DNA from: Anaerococcus sp. AGMB09787
GTDB taxonomy: Bacteria > Bacillota > Clostridia > Tissierellales > Peptoniphilaceae
Length of the DNA: 58,535 bases
Direction of reading: 5' to 3'
Assembly (NCBI RefSeq): GCF_022808955.1
Contig: NZ_JAKZEY010000002.1
Coordinates: 1 to 58,535 of the forward strand
Shown: positions 25,915-34,399 of the stretch, piece by piece
Numbering within the stretch: position 1 is the stretch's first letter
How the letters are laid out: the number at the start of each line of letters is the position of its first letter
The notes under the pieces: model-generated
The model's database searches: none
What the model saw: only the letters and a program-made list of their open reading frames with translations
Told to the model about the DNA's origin: nothing
Translations under genes and position numbers: made by a program

Positions 25915-26976
25915 ATGAGAAAGAAAACTAAGAAGATTTATGTAGGAGATGTTGCAGTAGGAGGTGACTCTCCTATTTCTGTTCAATCAATGACAACAGC
26001 CAAGACCTCAGATGTGGAGGCAGTAGTCGCACAAATCCATACCCTAGAAAAAGCTGGCTGTGATATAGCAAGGTCAGCCATTAACTCAATAGAAGATGCT
26101 GAGGCAATTCCTGAGATTAAGTCAAGAACCTCCATTCCCTTGGTGGCTGACATCCAATTTGACTACAAGCTAGCCCTAGCTGCAGTAGAAAATGGCTGTG
26201 ATTGCCTAAGGTATAACCCAGGAAATATAGGGGGAGAAGATAAGGTAAGGCTTTTAGTGGATAAGTGCAAGGAGAAAAATATCCCTATAAGGATTGGGGT
26301 TAATTCTGGTTCCATAGCAAAAGAAATTATAGATAAGTTTGGTGGGGTAAATGCCGACTCCCTTGTAGCTTCTGCCCTAGAAGAGGTAAAAATCCTAGAA
26401 GATATGGACTTTACCGATATAAAAATCTCTGTTAAATCATCAGATGTAAATACCATGATAGATGCCTACAGGATGCTTTCAGATAAGGTTGAATACCCTC
26501 TTCACTTGGGTGTAACAGAAGCTGGTCCTCTATACCAAGCCCTAGTAAAATCATCCATAGGTATAGGGACTCTTCTAAAAGAAGGCATAGGCGATACCAT
26601 AAGAGTTTCTATAACTGGGGATGTAGTCGAAGAAGTCAAGGCTGGTAAGGCCATCCTAAAGGCCCTTAACCTTAGAAGGGATGGGATAGATATAGTATCT
26701 TGCCCAACTTGCTCAAGGACAACAGTCGACCTAGCTAAAATTGTAAAGGAAGTTGAAGATAAGACAGCTAACCTTGACCTCTCTGCCAAGGTTGCCATAA
26801 TGGGCTGCCCTGTAAATGGCCCAGGAGAATCAAAAGAAGCAGACTTTGGCATAAGTGCAGCAAACGGGATGGGTTTCTTGTTTAAAAATGGTAAAACCAT
26901 CAAAAAAGTCAAGGAAGAAGAGATTGTAGATACCTTGATAGAGAGTCTAGTGGAAGCAAATAAAAATGAAAATTGA
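25915..26976 (+). CDS. ispG: 4-hydroxy-3-methylbut-2-enyl diphosphate synthase (IspG/GcpE)
   Basis: This [4Fe-4S] enzyme of the MEP isoprenoid pathway acts on ME-cPP. The TIM-barrel part begins with a VQSMTTAKTSD motif, and the cluster ligands are in CPTCSRT and MGCPVNGPGE near the C-terminus. Its presence shows that the MEP route is used. It follows rseP by 10 nt and overlaps polC by 11 nt. Confidence 0.96.
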   Translation: MRKKTKKIYVGDVAVGGDSPISVQSMTTAKTSDVEAVVAQIHTLEKAGCDIARSAINSIEDAEAIPEIKSRTSIPLVADIQFDYKLALAAVENGCDCLRYNPGNIGGEDKVRLLVDKCKEKNIPIRIGVNSGSIAKEIIDKFGGVNADSLVASALEEVKILEDMDFTDIKISVKSSDVNTMIDAYRMLSDKVEYPLHLGVTEAGPLYQALVKSSIGIGTLLKEGIGDTIRVSITGDVVEEVKAGKAILKALNLRRDGIDIVSCPTCSRTTVDLAKIVKEVEDKTANLDLSAKVAIMGCPVNGPGESKEADFGISAANGMGFLFKNGKTIKKVKEEEIVDTLIESLVEANKNEN

Positions 26977-29900
26977 CCTAGCTGACCTAATAGATATAGG
27001 AAAGGACAAAATCGCTATAATTAAGGCGATTTATTGGAAGAGCAAAAATAAATTAATCCTCTACTTAGAAGGATATAGGGAAAGTTTTACAGAGGATATA
27101 GAAAGAGACCTCATCCAATACTTTGACTTTGTGGATGTGGAGATAGTTTTTGATGAGATTGAAGACGACTCTGATGACCAACCTATAGAAAAGGATGATA
27201 ATAAAGAGTCTGAACAAGAAGTCAAGGAAGCTAGTGCAGAAAATAAAGAGTCTGATCAAGATATTACAGAGCCAAGTACAGAAAATAAATCAAGTAGGGC
27301 AGACCTCCTCCTAGAGCAAAGGGAGAGGGCCATCCAAGAGCAAATCGATAGGACCCTAGAAAATAAAAATAATGCCAAGGAAGAAATTGATCCAGTTGAT
27401 GAAATTAACTTTGGAAGAAAGATAAAGACCGATGTTATAGACATAAAAGATATCTATGAGAAGAAGGGAGTTACTACTTCCCTTATAGGAAAGGTCTACG
27501 GTCTAACTACCTTTGAGACCAAGGGTGGCTACTTTATCTATACCTTTGACCTAGAAGATAAGACCGATGCTCTTTCTTGTAAGCTCTTTGCCAATAGGAA
27601 TAATAATAGCAAGCTCGCTCCCCTAAAAAATGGCTCGACTGTAAGGGTAGAGGGGGTCCTAAACTACGATGACTTTGCCCATGAAGAAGTCTTTACAGTT
27701 AATTCTATGGTTGATGAAGTAATCGGTAGAAGAATAGATACTGCCCTCGATAGGAGGATTGAGCTAGAGGTCCATACCAAAATGACCAACCTAGATGGCT
27801 TTGTAGATAATAAGGACCTAGTCGATACCCTCAAGGCTTGGAAGGTTGATACAGTAGGTATAACCGATACCGAAACCCTCCAAGGCCTCCCTGACCTCTA
27901 CGAGGCCCTAACTAAGGCAGATATCAAAATGCTCCAGGGAGCAGAGCTTTTACTAGTAGAAGATGAGCTTAGAATTTTAACTAACCTATCAGATAGACAA
28001 GTCCCAGAGATAAGGGACATAAAGGACCAAGAATTTGTAGTCTTCGACCTTGAGACAACAGGACTTTCTCGCTACAAGGACAGGATTACAGAAATTGGTG
28101 CAGTTAGGGTTAAGGATGGCAAGATTACAGAAATCTATAATGAATTAGTGAATCCTCAAATGGTCATTCCAGAAAAGGTAGTAGAGCTAACAGGTATTAC
28201 CAATGATTTAGTTAAGGATAAGCCAAAGATAGAAGAAGTCTTGCCAGGCTTTCTTGAATTTTGTGGGGATGCTATCCTAGTGGGTCAAAATACAGACTTT
28301 GATATTGGCTTTGTTAGGGAAAATGCCTACAAGATGGGGATAGATTTTAGTCCAATTTATATGGATACCCTCCCTATGGCAAGGGCGCTCTTTGATGATA
28401 TGAAGAAATTTTCTCTGGATAAGATAGCTAGAAAACTAGAGATCCCTGCCTTTAACCACCACAGGGCATCAGATGATGCCAGGGCGACCGGTCAGATCTT
28501 TATCAAGATGTTTAAGATGATAATGGCCCAAGATGGGATAAATCTTAGCAATATAAACGACCTAAAGAGCTACTGGCCAAAGTCCAAGCACGAAAGTTTC
28601 TCTGCCCTAGTCTTTGCCAAAGACAAAACAGGTCTTAAAAATCTTTACAAGTTAATATCAGAATCAAGGATGAAGTATTTTAACTCTGAGGCTAAGACCC
28701 CTATATCTCTACTCAAAAAATACAGGGAAGGACTCTTAGTTGGGTCAGGGGCTGATGAAGGGATGCTATTTGCTTACCTCCAAAATGCTAGGTCAGAGAC
28801 AGATATAAATAGGCTTCGAGATCTCTTTGACTTTTATCAATTAGCTCCAAGTCAAATCTTTGCTGATAGGATAGATAAGGGCAAGATAAGAGACCTTGCT
28901 CAGGTAGAAGAGATTAATAAGAAAATCCTTGCCATGGCCAAGGAAGATAATAAGCTCGCCGTTGCGACAGGTGCTGTAAGATATCTTGAAAAGAGCGATT
29001 ATATTTTGAGAAATATCCTCCACAAGGGCCAATATTTTTCCTACCACGAAAATCGCCCTCTATATTACCTAAGGACTACTTCAGAGATGATGGAGGGCTT
29101 TACCTACCTAGATTCATTAGATAGGGAGGATGTAGTTATTAGAAATCCTAAGATTTTGGCAAGTCAAATCGAATCCCTAAGGCCAATTCCCAAGGGAACC
29201 TTCCCTCCTGTGATCGAAGGATCTGATAAAGAACTTAGGGAAACTTGCTTTGCCAAGGCCCATTCCATCTATGGTGATCCCCTTCCTAAGCTCGTAGAAG
29301 ATAGGCTCAATAAGGAACTTGATTCTATTATATCAAATGGTTACGCTGTTCTTTATATAATAGCCAAAAAACTTGTAGGTAAGTCAAATGATGATGGCTA
29401 CCTGGTAGGATCTAGGGGATCGGTTGGTTCTTCCTTTGCTGCGACCATGGCAGATATTACAGAGGTAAATCCCCTTTGTCCTCACTACGTGTGTCCATCA
29501 TGCAAGCATAGCGAGTTCTATGAAGAAGACCTCCTAGGCTCAGGAATAGACTATCCCGACAAGGCTTGCCCAGTATGTGGTACCAAGATGAAAAAAGATG
29601 GCCACAACATACCATTTGAAGTCTTCCTAGGCTTTGAAGGAGACAAGGAACCTGATATAGACCTTAACTTTGCTGGAGAATACCAACCTACTATCCACAG
29701 GTACACAGAAGAACTCTTCGGTAAGGGCAAGGTATTTAGGGCAGGAACCATAGGAGCTATCCAGGATAATACTGCCTTTGGCTATATCAAAAAATATAGC
29801 GAAGACTACAAGGAGACCTTTAGCGATGCCCAGGTCAGAAAAATCCAAAGGGGACTAAAGGATGTCAAAAGAACAACAGGCCAGCACCCGGGTGGCCTTA

Positions 29901-31087
29901 TAGTAGTCCCAAATGACATAGAAATATTTGACATAACTCCTATCCAATATCCGGCAGATGATGGTAAGGGAGATATACAAACGACCCACTTTACCTACAA
30001 TATGATGCATGAGACTCTCCTCAAGCTTGACCTCCTAGGCCACGATGTGCCTTCCATAATCAGGGCTCTCCAAGACCTAACTGGAACCAACCCCCTTGAG
30101 ATAACCATGGGAGATCCTAAGGTAATGAAGATCTTCTCATCAACAGAGAGTCTGGATATAAAACACGACTTTTCCAACAATGAAATAGGAACCTTGGGGA
30201 TTCCAGAATTTGGAACGGGCTTTGTAAGGGGAATGCTCAAGGATACCTACCCAACCAAGTTCTCCGAAATGGTAAGGATATCTGGCCTATCCCATGGTAC
30301 AGATGTATGGCTTAATAATGCCCAAGACCTAGTGAGGTCAAATACAGCAAGCTTTGATGAAATAATATCAACTCGTGATGATATCATGAACTACCTAATA
30401 AAACTAGGACTTGATAAGAAAAAGTCCTTTACCATAATGGAAACAGTAAGAAAGGGAAGGATCTTAGACGAAGAAACCCTAGCTTATATGGAAGAAAATG
30501 GAGTGCCTGACTGGTATATAGAATCTTGTAAGAAAATCCAATACCTCTTTCCTAAGGCCCACGCAGTTGCCTACTGCTTGATGTCCTACAGGATTGCCTA
30601 CTACAAGGTCTACTATCCAGAAGCCTTCTATGCCACCTACTTTAATACCAAGATAAACGACTTTAAATATTCAACCGTCATAGGGGGACTTAAAGAAATC
30701 CAAGAAGAACTAGGCAAACTTAGAGATTCCTACGTCCTATCCCAAAGGGATAAACAAGTAAGAACAGTCCTAGAAGTAGCAGAAGAGATGGCAGCAAGAG
30801 ATATCAAACTCGATAGGGCAGACATCTATAAGTCGGATGCAAAAAAATTCTTGCTATCAGATAGACCTGGCTACATCCTCCCACCATTAGCAGCAGTGGA
30901 TGATGTATCAGAGGCTATGGCAGAAGACATAGTAAGAGAGAGACAAAAGAGCGAATTCATATCGGTAGAAGACCTTAGCCAAAGGACCTCAGTAAACAAA
31001 AACGCCTTGTCCTCTCTAAAAAACCTAGGCATAACAGATGGTATCCAAGAAAAAAACCAAATGTCCTTATTTGACGGTTTGTTTTAA
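26966..31087 (+). CDS. polC: DNA polymerase III alpha subunit, Gram-positive type (PolC)
   Basis: This replicative polymerase has a built-in 3'-5' exonuclease. An N-terminal domain with an acidic, variable linker (about 65-150) is followed by an OB fold. The PHP region is split by the exonuclease (VFDLETTGLSRYKDRI from about 359, later HHRASDDARATG). The polymerase catalytic motif PDIDLNFAGEY and the zinc cysteines CPSC...CPVC follow. The PHP metal ligands appear lost: HLH is EVH (Glu268), DH is DT (Thr302) and VHYL is VRYL. At 1373 residues it is slightly shorter than Bacillus PolC. A strong terminator follows. Confidence 0.96.
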   Translation: MKIDLADLIDIGKDKIAIIKAIYWKSKNKLILYLEGYRESFTEDIERDLIQYFDFVDVEIVFDEIEDDSDDQPIEKDDNKESEQEVKEASAENKESDQDITEPSTENKSSRADLLLEQRERAIQEQIDRTLENKNNAKEEIDPVDEINFGRKIKTDVIDIKDIYEKKGVTTSLIGKVYGLTTFETKGGYFIYTFDLEDKTDALSCKLFANRNNNSKLAPLKNGSTVRVEGVLNYDDFAHEEVFTVNSMVDEVIGRRIDTALDRRIELEVHTKMTNLDGFVDNKDLVDTLKAWKVDTVGITDTETLQGLPDLYEALTKADIKMLQGAELLLVEDELRILTNLSDRQVPEIRDIKDQEFVVFDLETTGLSRYKDRITEIGAVRVKDGKITEIYNELVNPQMVIPEKVVELTGITNDLVKDKPKIEEVLPGFLEFCGDAILVGQNTDFDIGFVRENAYKMGIDFSPIYMDTLPMARALFDDMKKFSLDKIARKLEIPAFNHHRASDDARATGQIFIKMFKMIMAQDGINLSNINDLKSYWPKSKHESFSALVFAKDKTGLKNLYKLISESRMKYFNSEAKTPISLLKKYREGLLVGSGADEGMLFAYLQNARSETDINRLRDLFDFYQLAPSQIFADRIDKGKIRDLAQVEEINKKILAMAKEDNKLAVATGAVRYLEKSDYILRNILHKGQYFSYHENRPLYYLRTTSEMMEGFTYLDSLDREDVVIRNPKILASQIESLRPIPKGTFPPVIEGSDKELRETCFAKAHSIYGDPLPKLVEDRLNKELDSIISNGYAVLYIIAKKLVGKSNDDGYLVGSRGSVGSSFAATMADITEVNPLCPHYVCPSCKHSEFYEEDLLGSGIDYPDKACPVCGTKMKKDGHNIPFEVFLGFEGDKEPDIDLNFAGEYQPTIHRYTEELFGKGKVFRAGTIGAIQDNTAFGYIKKYSEDYKETFSDAQVRKIQRGLKDVKRTTGQHPGGLIVVPNDIEIFDITPIQYPADDGKGDIQTTHFTYNMMHETLLKLDLLGHDVPSIIRALQDLTGTNPLEITMGDPKVMKIFSSTESLDIKHDFSNNEIGTLGIPEFGTGFVRGMLKDTYPTKFSEMVRISGLSHGTDVWLNNAQDLVRSNTASFDEIISTRDDIMNYLIKLGLDKKKSFTIMETVRKGRILDEETLAYMEENGVPDWYIESCKKIQYLFPKAHAVAYCLMSYRIAYYKVYYPEAFYATYFNTKINDFKYSTVIGGLKEIQEELGKLRDSYVLSQRDKQVRTVLEVAEEMAARDIKLDRADIYKSDAKKFLLSDRPGYILPPLAAVDDVSEAMAEDIVRERQKSEFISVEDLSQRTSVNKNALSSLKNLGITDGIQEKNQMSLFDGLF

Positions 31088-31112
31088 AAATACGACAATA
31101 ATAAAGAAGTTT

Positions 31113-31141
31113 ACCAGAGATATAGGTGTCTCTGGTTTTTT
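31113..31141 (+). terminator. Terminator after polC
   Basis: ACCAGAGA and TCTCTGGT form a perfect 8-bp stem around TATAGGTG, followed by a T-run. It ends the uppS-polC operon. Confidence 0.85.
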
Positions 31142-31190
31142 ATTGTCCACTTAAGTGTGTTGAACGAACGAAAGAGAGCGAAACAAAAAA

Positions 31191-31209
31191 CCACCTGCTA
31201 TGCAGGTGG
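31191..31209 (+). repeat. Left-end hairpin of the IS200/IS605 element
   Basis: CCACCTGC-TAT-GCAGGTGG is a perfect 8-bp stem, typical of the single-strand structure that TnpA recognises at the left end. Confidence 0.7.
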
Positions 31210-31299
31210 AGGAAATTAGCTTTAGCTTCAAGCACCAAGAAAGCCTCCTTAAAGTATAATTGTGATAATCATATGCACAATAAAATCAAGGAGGATAAA

Positions 31300-31767
31300 T
31301 TGGATAAGAATAGTTTATCACATACAAGTTGGAGGTGTAAATATCATATAGTAATTGCACCAAAATACAGAAGATAAGTGATATATTCAAAACTAAAAAA
31401 AGATATAGGAAGTATACTCAGAGAATTATGTTCAAGAAAAGTAATAAACATAATAGAAGCAGAATTATGTCCAGATCATGTCCATATGTTGGTAGAAATA
31501 CCACCAAAATACTCAATATCACAAATAATGGGATATTTAAAAGGAAAAAGTTCGCTGATAATATTCGATAGACATGCCAACTTAAAATATAAATACGGAA
31601 ATAGACACTTTTGGTGTAGAGGATACTATATGGACACAGTTTATAGGAATGAAAAGAAAATAAAAGAATATATACAAAATCAATTAAAAGAAGATTATTA
31701 AACAGATCAAATAAGTATAAAAGAATACTATGCTCCCTTTACGGATAAGGAAGTCAAACAAAAATAA
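31300..31767 (+). pseudogene. tnpA: IS200/IS605 transposase TnpA with two in-frame stops
   Basis: Translation from TTG at 31300, after AAGGAGG, gives a typical TnpA start (SWRCKYHIVIAPKYRR). It is broken by TAA at 31375-31377 within a normally continuous YRRxVIY stretch. The frame continues with the HUH metal motif (PDHVHMLVEIPP), FDRHANLKYKYGNRHFWCRG and the catalytic Tyr in KEYIQNQL. A second TAA at 31699-31701 removes the tail (TDQISIKEYYAPFTDK). No frameshift is present, so decay is recent. Confidence 0.85.
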
Positions 31768-31823
31768 AGGAAACTCTAAAGCAGTAGTTGGGATAGTGGT
31801 GCATGTGAAAAAAATATTCGACA

Positions 31824-31837
31824 GCCCCTACAGGGGC
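31824..31837 (+). repeat. Right-end hairpin of the IS200/IS605 element
   Basis: GCCCC-TACA-GGGGC forms a perfect 5-bp stem about 55 nt after the transposase frame, as expected for the right end. Confidence 0.6.
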
Positions 31838-31869
31838 GTGCCGGTATTTGCGCCTTATAGACGTTGTGC

Positions 31870-31898
31870 AAACTACTAGCTAAGCTGGTAGTTTTGAT
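31870..31898. terminator. Hairpin terminator, probably serving the minus-strand gene as well
   Basis: AAACTACTAGC-TAA-GCTGGTAGTTT makes an 11-bp stem (one G-U pair) with a T-rich side. It lies just 3' of the small minus-strand gene ending at 31917. Confidence 0.65.
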
Positions 31899-31916
31899 TT
31901 GGTAAAAATAAGTTTT

Positions 31917-32225
31917 TTAATATAGTAGGTTTTTTTCATTAACTACATATAATTTTTTGAAAGTGCCAAGGCCAAAGGCTGAGATGAGGATTTCATCACT
32001 ATCTTCAAAAAACATTTTTAAGTTTGGGTGGTAGAAGATGTCTATGTCTTTGGATCTTTCTTTCTTGTAATTATCCTTATTATCTTCCTTGGTAGTTACT
32101 ACAAAATCACAGACTCCTGGTCCACAGCAGGCTCCCTTTGTATCAAGGTCAGGGTTTACATAAATTTCCCTTATATTTTTCTTATCCAAGAAAATTTTTG
32201 CCTTATCATCTATTAGAAAATTCAT
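31917..32225 (-). CDS. Small CC-motif protein of unknown function (HesB-like or CC/Se-motif family)
   Basis: This is a 102-residue soluble protein with no signal peptide. An adjacent cysteine pair sits in KGACCGPGVCDF (Cys33, Cys34, Cys39), followed by a charged middle and a C-terminal IFYHPNLKMFF...ISAFGLGTFKKLYV segment. The Cys-Cys-Gly pattern recalls small HesB/IscA-like proteins and the family annotated as CC/Se motif (seleno)protein, but I cannot confirm either. All three cysteines are encoded by TGT/TGC; none is UGA. It is a single gene with an upstream AT-rich region of its own. Confidence 0.6.
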   Translation of the reverse strand: MNFLIDDKAKIFLDKKNIREIYVNPDLDTKGACCGPGVCDFVVTTKEDNKDNYKKERSKDIDIFYHPNLKMFFEDSDEILISAFGLGTFKKLYVVNEKNLLY

Positions 32226-32332
32226 AATCGCTCCTATTCTTTATCATCTATTTAAAGATAAGTATTTCTTTGTAATATTATGTTATCATAAAGTCTAGAT
32301 TTTATAAAGTGAAATTAGCTGGTTCAGATTAA

Positions 32333-32360
32333 TTGAAAAGTTAATATTTAGCAGTATAAT
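32333..32360 (+). promoter_or_regulatory. Promoter of the rimP-nusA-infB operon
   Basis: TTGAAA (32333-32338) and a perfect TATAAT (32355-32360) are 16 bp apart, placing the start just ahead of the leader hairpin. Confidence 0.75.
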
Positions 32361-32370
32361 AATCTTAACT

Positions 32371-32396
32371 AAGAGTGGCGGTATTTCCACTCTTTT
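32371..32396 (+). promoter_or_regulatory. Leader hairpin with T-run before rimP (attenuator-like)
   Basis: AAGAGTGG and CCACTCTT pair around CGGTATTT and are followed by TTT, so the first structure of the transcript looks like an intrinsic terminator only a few nucleotides after the start. Because nusA is in this operon, feedback attenuation by NusA is a plausible use. A GTG-started reading frame through this hairpin (from 32375) is not the real rimP start. Confidence 0.6.
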
Positions 32397-32422
32397 TAAC
32401 TGTTAATAAGAAAGAAGGTAGT

Positions 32423-32866
32423 ATGGATTTAGTAGAAAGACTTAAGGAGATTTTCGAAGAGGATATAGGAAATTTAGGATATGAACTTGTCGATATCGAT
32501 TTTCAAGGATCTAAGGGCAATAAAATCCTTACATTTTTTATTTACAATGATGAAGGAATTACTATTGACGACTGCGAGAAGGTAAGTAAGTATCTAGATA
32601 CTAAGCTAGATGAACTTGATCTTATAAAGGATTCATATTATCTTGAAGTGTCAAGCCAAGACTTATCAAGACCCCTAAAAACAGACAGAGACTTGCTAAG
32701 AAACAAGGGTGAATTACTTAAGGTAAAGATGAATGATGGAGAAAGCTTTATAGGATATATAAGGGATATCGGAGAAGATACTCTAAGTTTTGATCTAGAA
32801 GATGATCAAGTTAAGGAAGTTCATAAGGACAATATAAAGCAAATAAATATAGAAATTGTATTCTAA
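32423..32866 (+). CDS. rimP: Ribosome maturation factor RimP
   Basis: It helps 30S subunit assembly. The chosen ATG at 32423 follows AGAAGGTAGT and gives 147 residues, close to the family norm; an upstream GTG lies inside the leader hairpin. The N-terminal RimP domain contains GYELVDIDFQGS and the SSQDLSRPLKTDRDL signature (usually SSPGLDRPL). The C-terminal SH3-like domain starts near residue 90. It is 9 nt from nusA. Confidence 0.94.
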   Translation: MDLVERLKEIFEEDIGNLGYELVDIDFQGSKGNKILTFFIYNDEGITIDDCEKVSKYLDTKLDELDLIKDSYYLEVSSQDLSRPLKTDRDLLRNKGELLKVKMNDGESFIGYIRDIGEDTLSFDLEDDQVKEVHKDNIKQINIEIVF

Positions 32867-32875
32867 GGAGAGAGT

Positions 32876-34126
32876 ATGAACAATGATTTTATGCTAGCTT
32901 TGGACCAGCTTTGTAATGATAAGGGCCTAGATAAGGAAGTAGTCCTCGACGCCTTACAAAAGGCTTTAATAAAAAGCTATCAAAAAAATTATGAAAATGA
33001 AGAAAATGTTGATGTTGTAATTGACGAAGAAAGTGGTCAAATTGAAATATTTGCCTTAAAGGAAGTGGTAGACCTAGTTGATGATGATATTAGCCAAATA
33101 TCCCTAAAGGATGCTCTAGAAATTGACTCATCCTACAAGCTTGGTGATACCGTAAGGATAGAACTTGCACCTAAAAACTTTGGCAGAGTTGCAGCCCAAA
33201 CTGCAAGAAATATTGTCATCCAAAAGATTAGGGATGCTCAAAGGGATAGGCTCTATGGAGATTATATAGAAAGATCCAACGAAATGATTACTGGCTCTAT
33301 CCAAAGGCAAGATAAGTATAATGTATATGTAAATTTAGATAAGATTGAGGGAGTTGTCCCATTAAAGGAGCAAGTTCCAACTGAGTCATACATTCCAAAT
33401 GAGAGGATGAAGTTCCTTATTAAGGAAGTTAGAAATTCCGGCAAGGACCCACAAATTATCCTATCTAGATCAAGTCAAGACTTAGTTACTAGACTCTTTG
33501 AGTTAGAAGTACCAGAAATAACTGATGGCATTATAGAAATCTATAATCTAGCAAGGGAAGCTGGCTCTAGGACCAAGATGGCTGTATTTTCCAATGATGA
33601 ATCTATAGATGCTGTAGGTGCCTGCATAGGATTCAAGGGAGCTAGGGTTAATTCAATAGTAGAAGAACTACAAGATGAAAAAATTGATATTGTTGATTAT
33701 GATAAGGATATCAAGAAATTCATATCCAACGCCCTATCACCAGCTGATATTATAGAAGTATTGATAAATGAAAAGGCAAAGAAGTCCTTGGTAGTAGTAA
33801 GCGAAGACCAACTATCCCTTGCAATAGGCAAGGAAGGACAAAATGCTAGACTTGCAGCTAGACTTACAGGATGGAAGATAGATATAAAATCTGAAGAAGT
33901 ATATGAGAGTCTAGATCAAGATGAAATTGACGAAATCCTTGGCTTAAACGACAAAGAATTAAGCGAAGAAGCCGATGTTGAACTAGACCTAGAAGATATT
34001 GACGAAATAGATGAAGAAGTAAGCGACATTTTAGAGATGGAAACTGACAATACTATAAGTGATCTAGATCTTGATCAGAAGATAAGACAAGATATTTATG
34101 ATGATGATATCGAGGATGTAGAATGA
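32876..34126 (+). CDS. nusA: Transcription termination/antitermination factor NusA
   Basis: NusA binds RNA polymerase and RNA to set pausing, termination and antitermination. An N-terminal polymerase-binding domain, an S1 domain (about 135-200, ITGSIQRQDKYNVYVNL) and two KH domains (about 230-345, with GACIGFKGARVNSIVEEL and LAIGKEGQNARLAARLTGW) are in order. A short acidic tail replaces the repeats of Proteobacterial NusA. GGAGAG precedes the ATG. The stop overlaps the next gene. Confidence 0.97.
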   Translation: MNNDFMLALDQLCNDKGLDKEVVLDALQKALIKSYQKNYENEENVDVVIDEESGQIEIFALKEVVDLVDDDISQISLKDALEIDSSYKLGDTVRIELAPKNFGRVAAQTARNIVIQKIRDAQRDRLYGDYIERSNEMITGSIQRQDKYNVYVNLDKIEGVVPLKEQVPTESYIPNERMKFLIKEVRNSGKDPQIILSRSSQDLVTRLFELEVPEITDGIIEIYNLAREAGSRTKMAVFSNDESIDAVGACIGFKGARVNSIVEELQDEKIDIVDYDKDIKKFISNALSPADIIEVLINEKAKKSLVVVSEDQLSLAIGKEGQNARLAARLTGWKIDIKSEEVYESLDQDEIDEILGLNDKELSEEADVELDLEDIDEIDEEVSDILEMETDNTISDLDLDQKIRQDIYDDDIEDVE

Positions 34127-34389
34127 AAAAAGCTAAAAAAATACCACAAAGAAAGTGTGTAGTTTGTGGTGAGCTTAAAGATAAAAATGACCTTCTAAGG
34201 ATTGTAAAAAACAAGGAAGAAGGGATTTTGATAGATGAAACCGGCAAGAAAAACGGTAGAGGTGCTTACCTATGTAAGGATCAAGCTTGTATAGAAAGTG
34301 CGATTAAGACCAATAAGCTAAACCGAGTATTTAAAGAAAAAATTTCAGAAGAGTTTTACGAGGAGTTAAAAGCTTATGAAGTAAATTGA
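34123..34389 (+). CDS. rnpM: RNase P modulator RnpM (YlxR, DUF448)
   Basis: This 88-residue RNA-binding protein has the family motifs RKCVVCGELKDKNDLLRIV and GRGAYLC. YlxR of Bacillus was shown to bind and modulate RNase P, hence the newer name. It sits between nusA and infB as usual, overlapping nusA by 4 nt. The L7Ae-like ylxQ gene that often follows it is missing here. Confidence 0.92.
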   Translation: MKKAKKIPQRKCVVCGELKDKNDLLRIVKNKEEGILIDETGKKNGRGAYLCKDQACIESAIKTNKLNRVFKEKISEEFYEELKAYEVN

Positions 34390-34399
34390 GGAGAGTTAT

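Larger units (their letters stand above)
31180..31865 (+). mobile_element. IS200/IS605-family insertion sequence, inactivated
   Basis: A single-gene IS200-type element with a Y1 transposase reading frame lies between two sub-terminal hairpins, at 31191-31209 (left) and 31824-31837 (right). Elements of this family have hairpins instead of terminal inverted repeats and make no target duplication, so the outer ends are approximate. It sits between the polC terminator and a small minus-strand gene and disrupts no recognisable gene. Confidence 0.8.

Noticed and set aside
31126-31299. Upstream extension of the transposase frame
   Set aside because: It runs through the polC terminator and the left-end hairpin of the IS; TTG at 31300 follows AAGGAGG and begins the family homology.
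32375-32422. GTG upstream start for rimP
   Set aside because: It lies within the leader hairpin and lacks a ribosome site; the ATG at 32423 has one and gives the normal length.
34390-34399. A ylxQ (L7Ae-like) gene between rnpM and infB
   Set aside because: Only about 10 bases separate the two genes, so ylxQ is truly absent at this locus.
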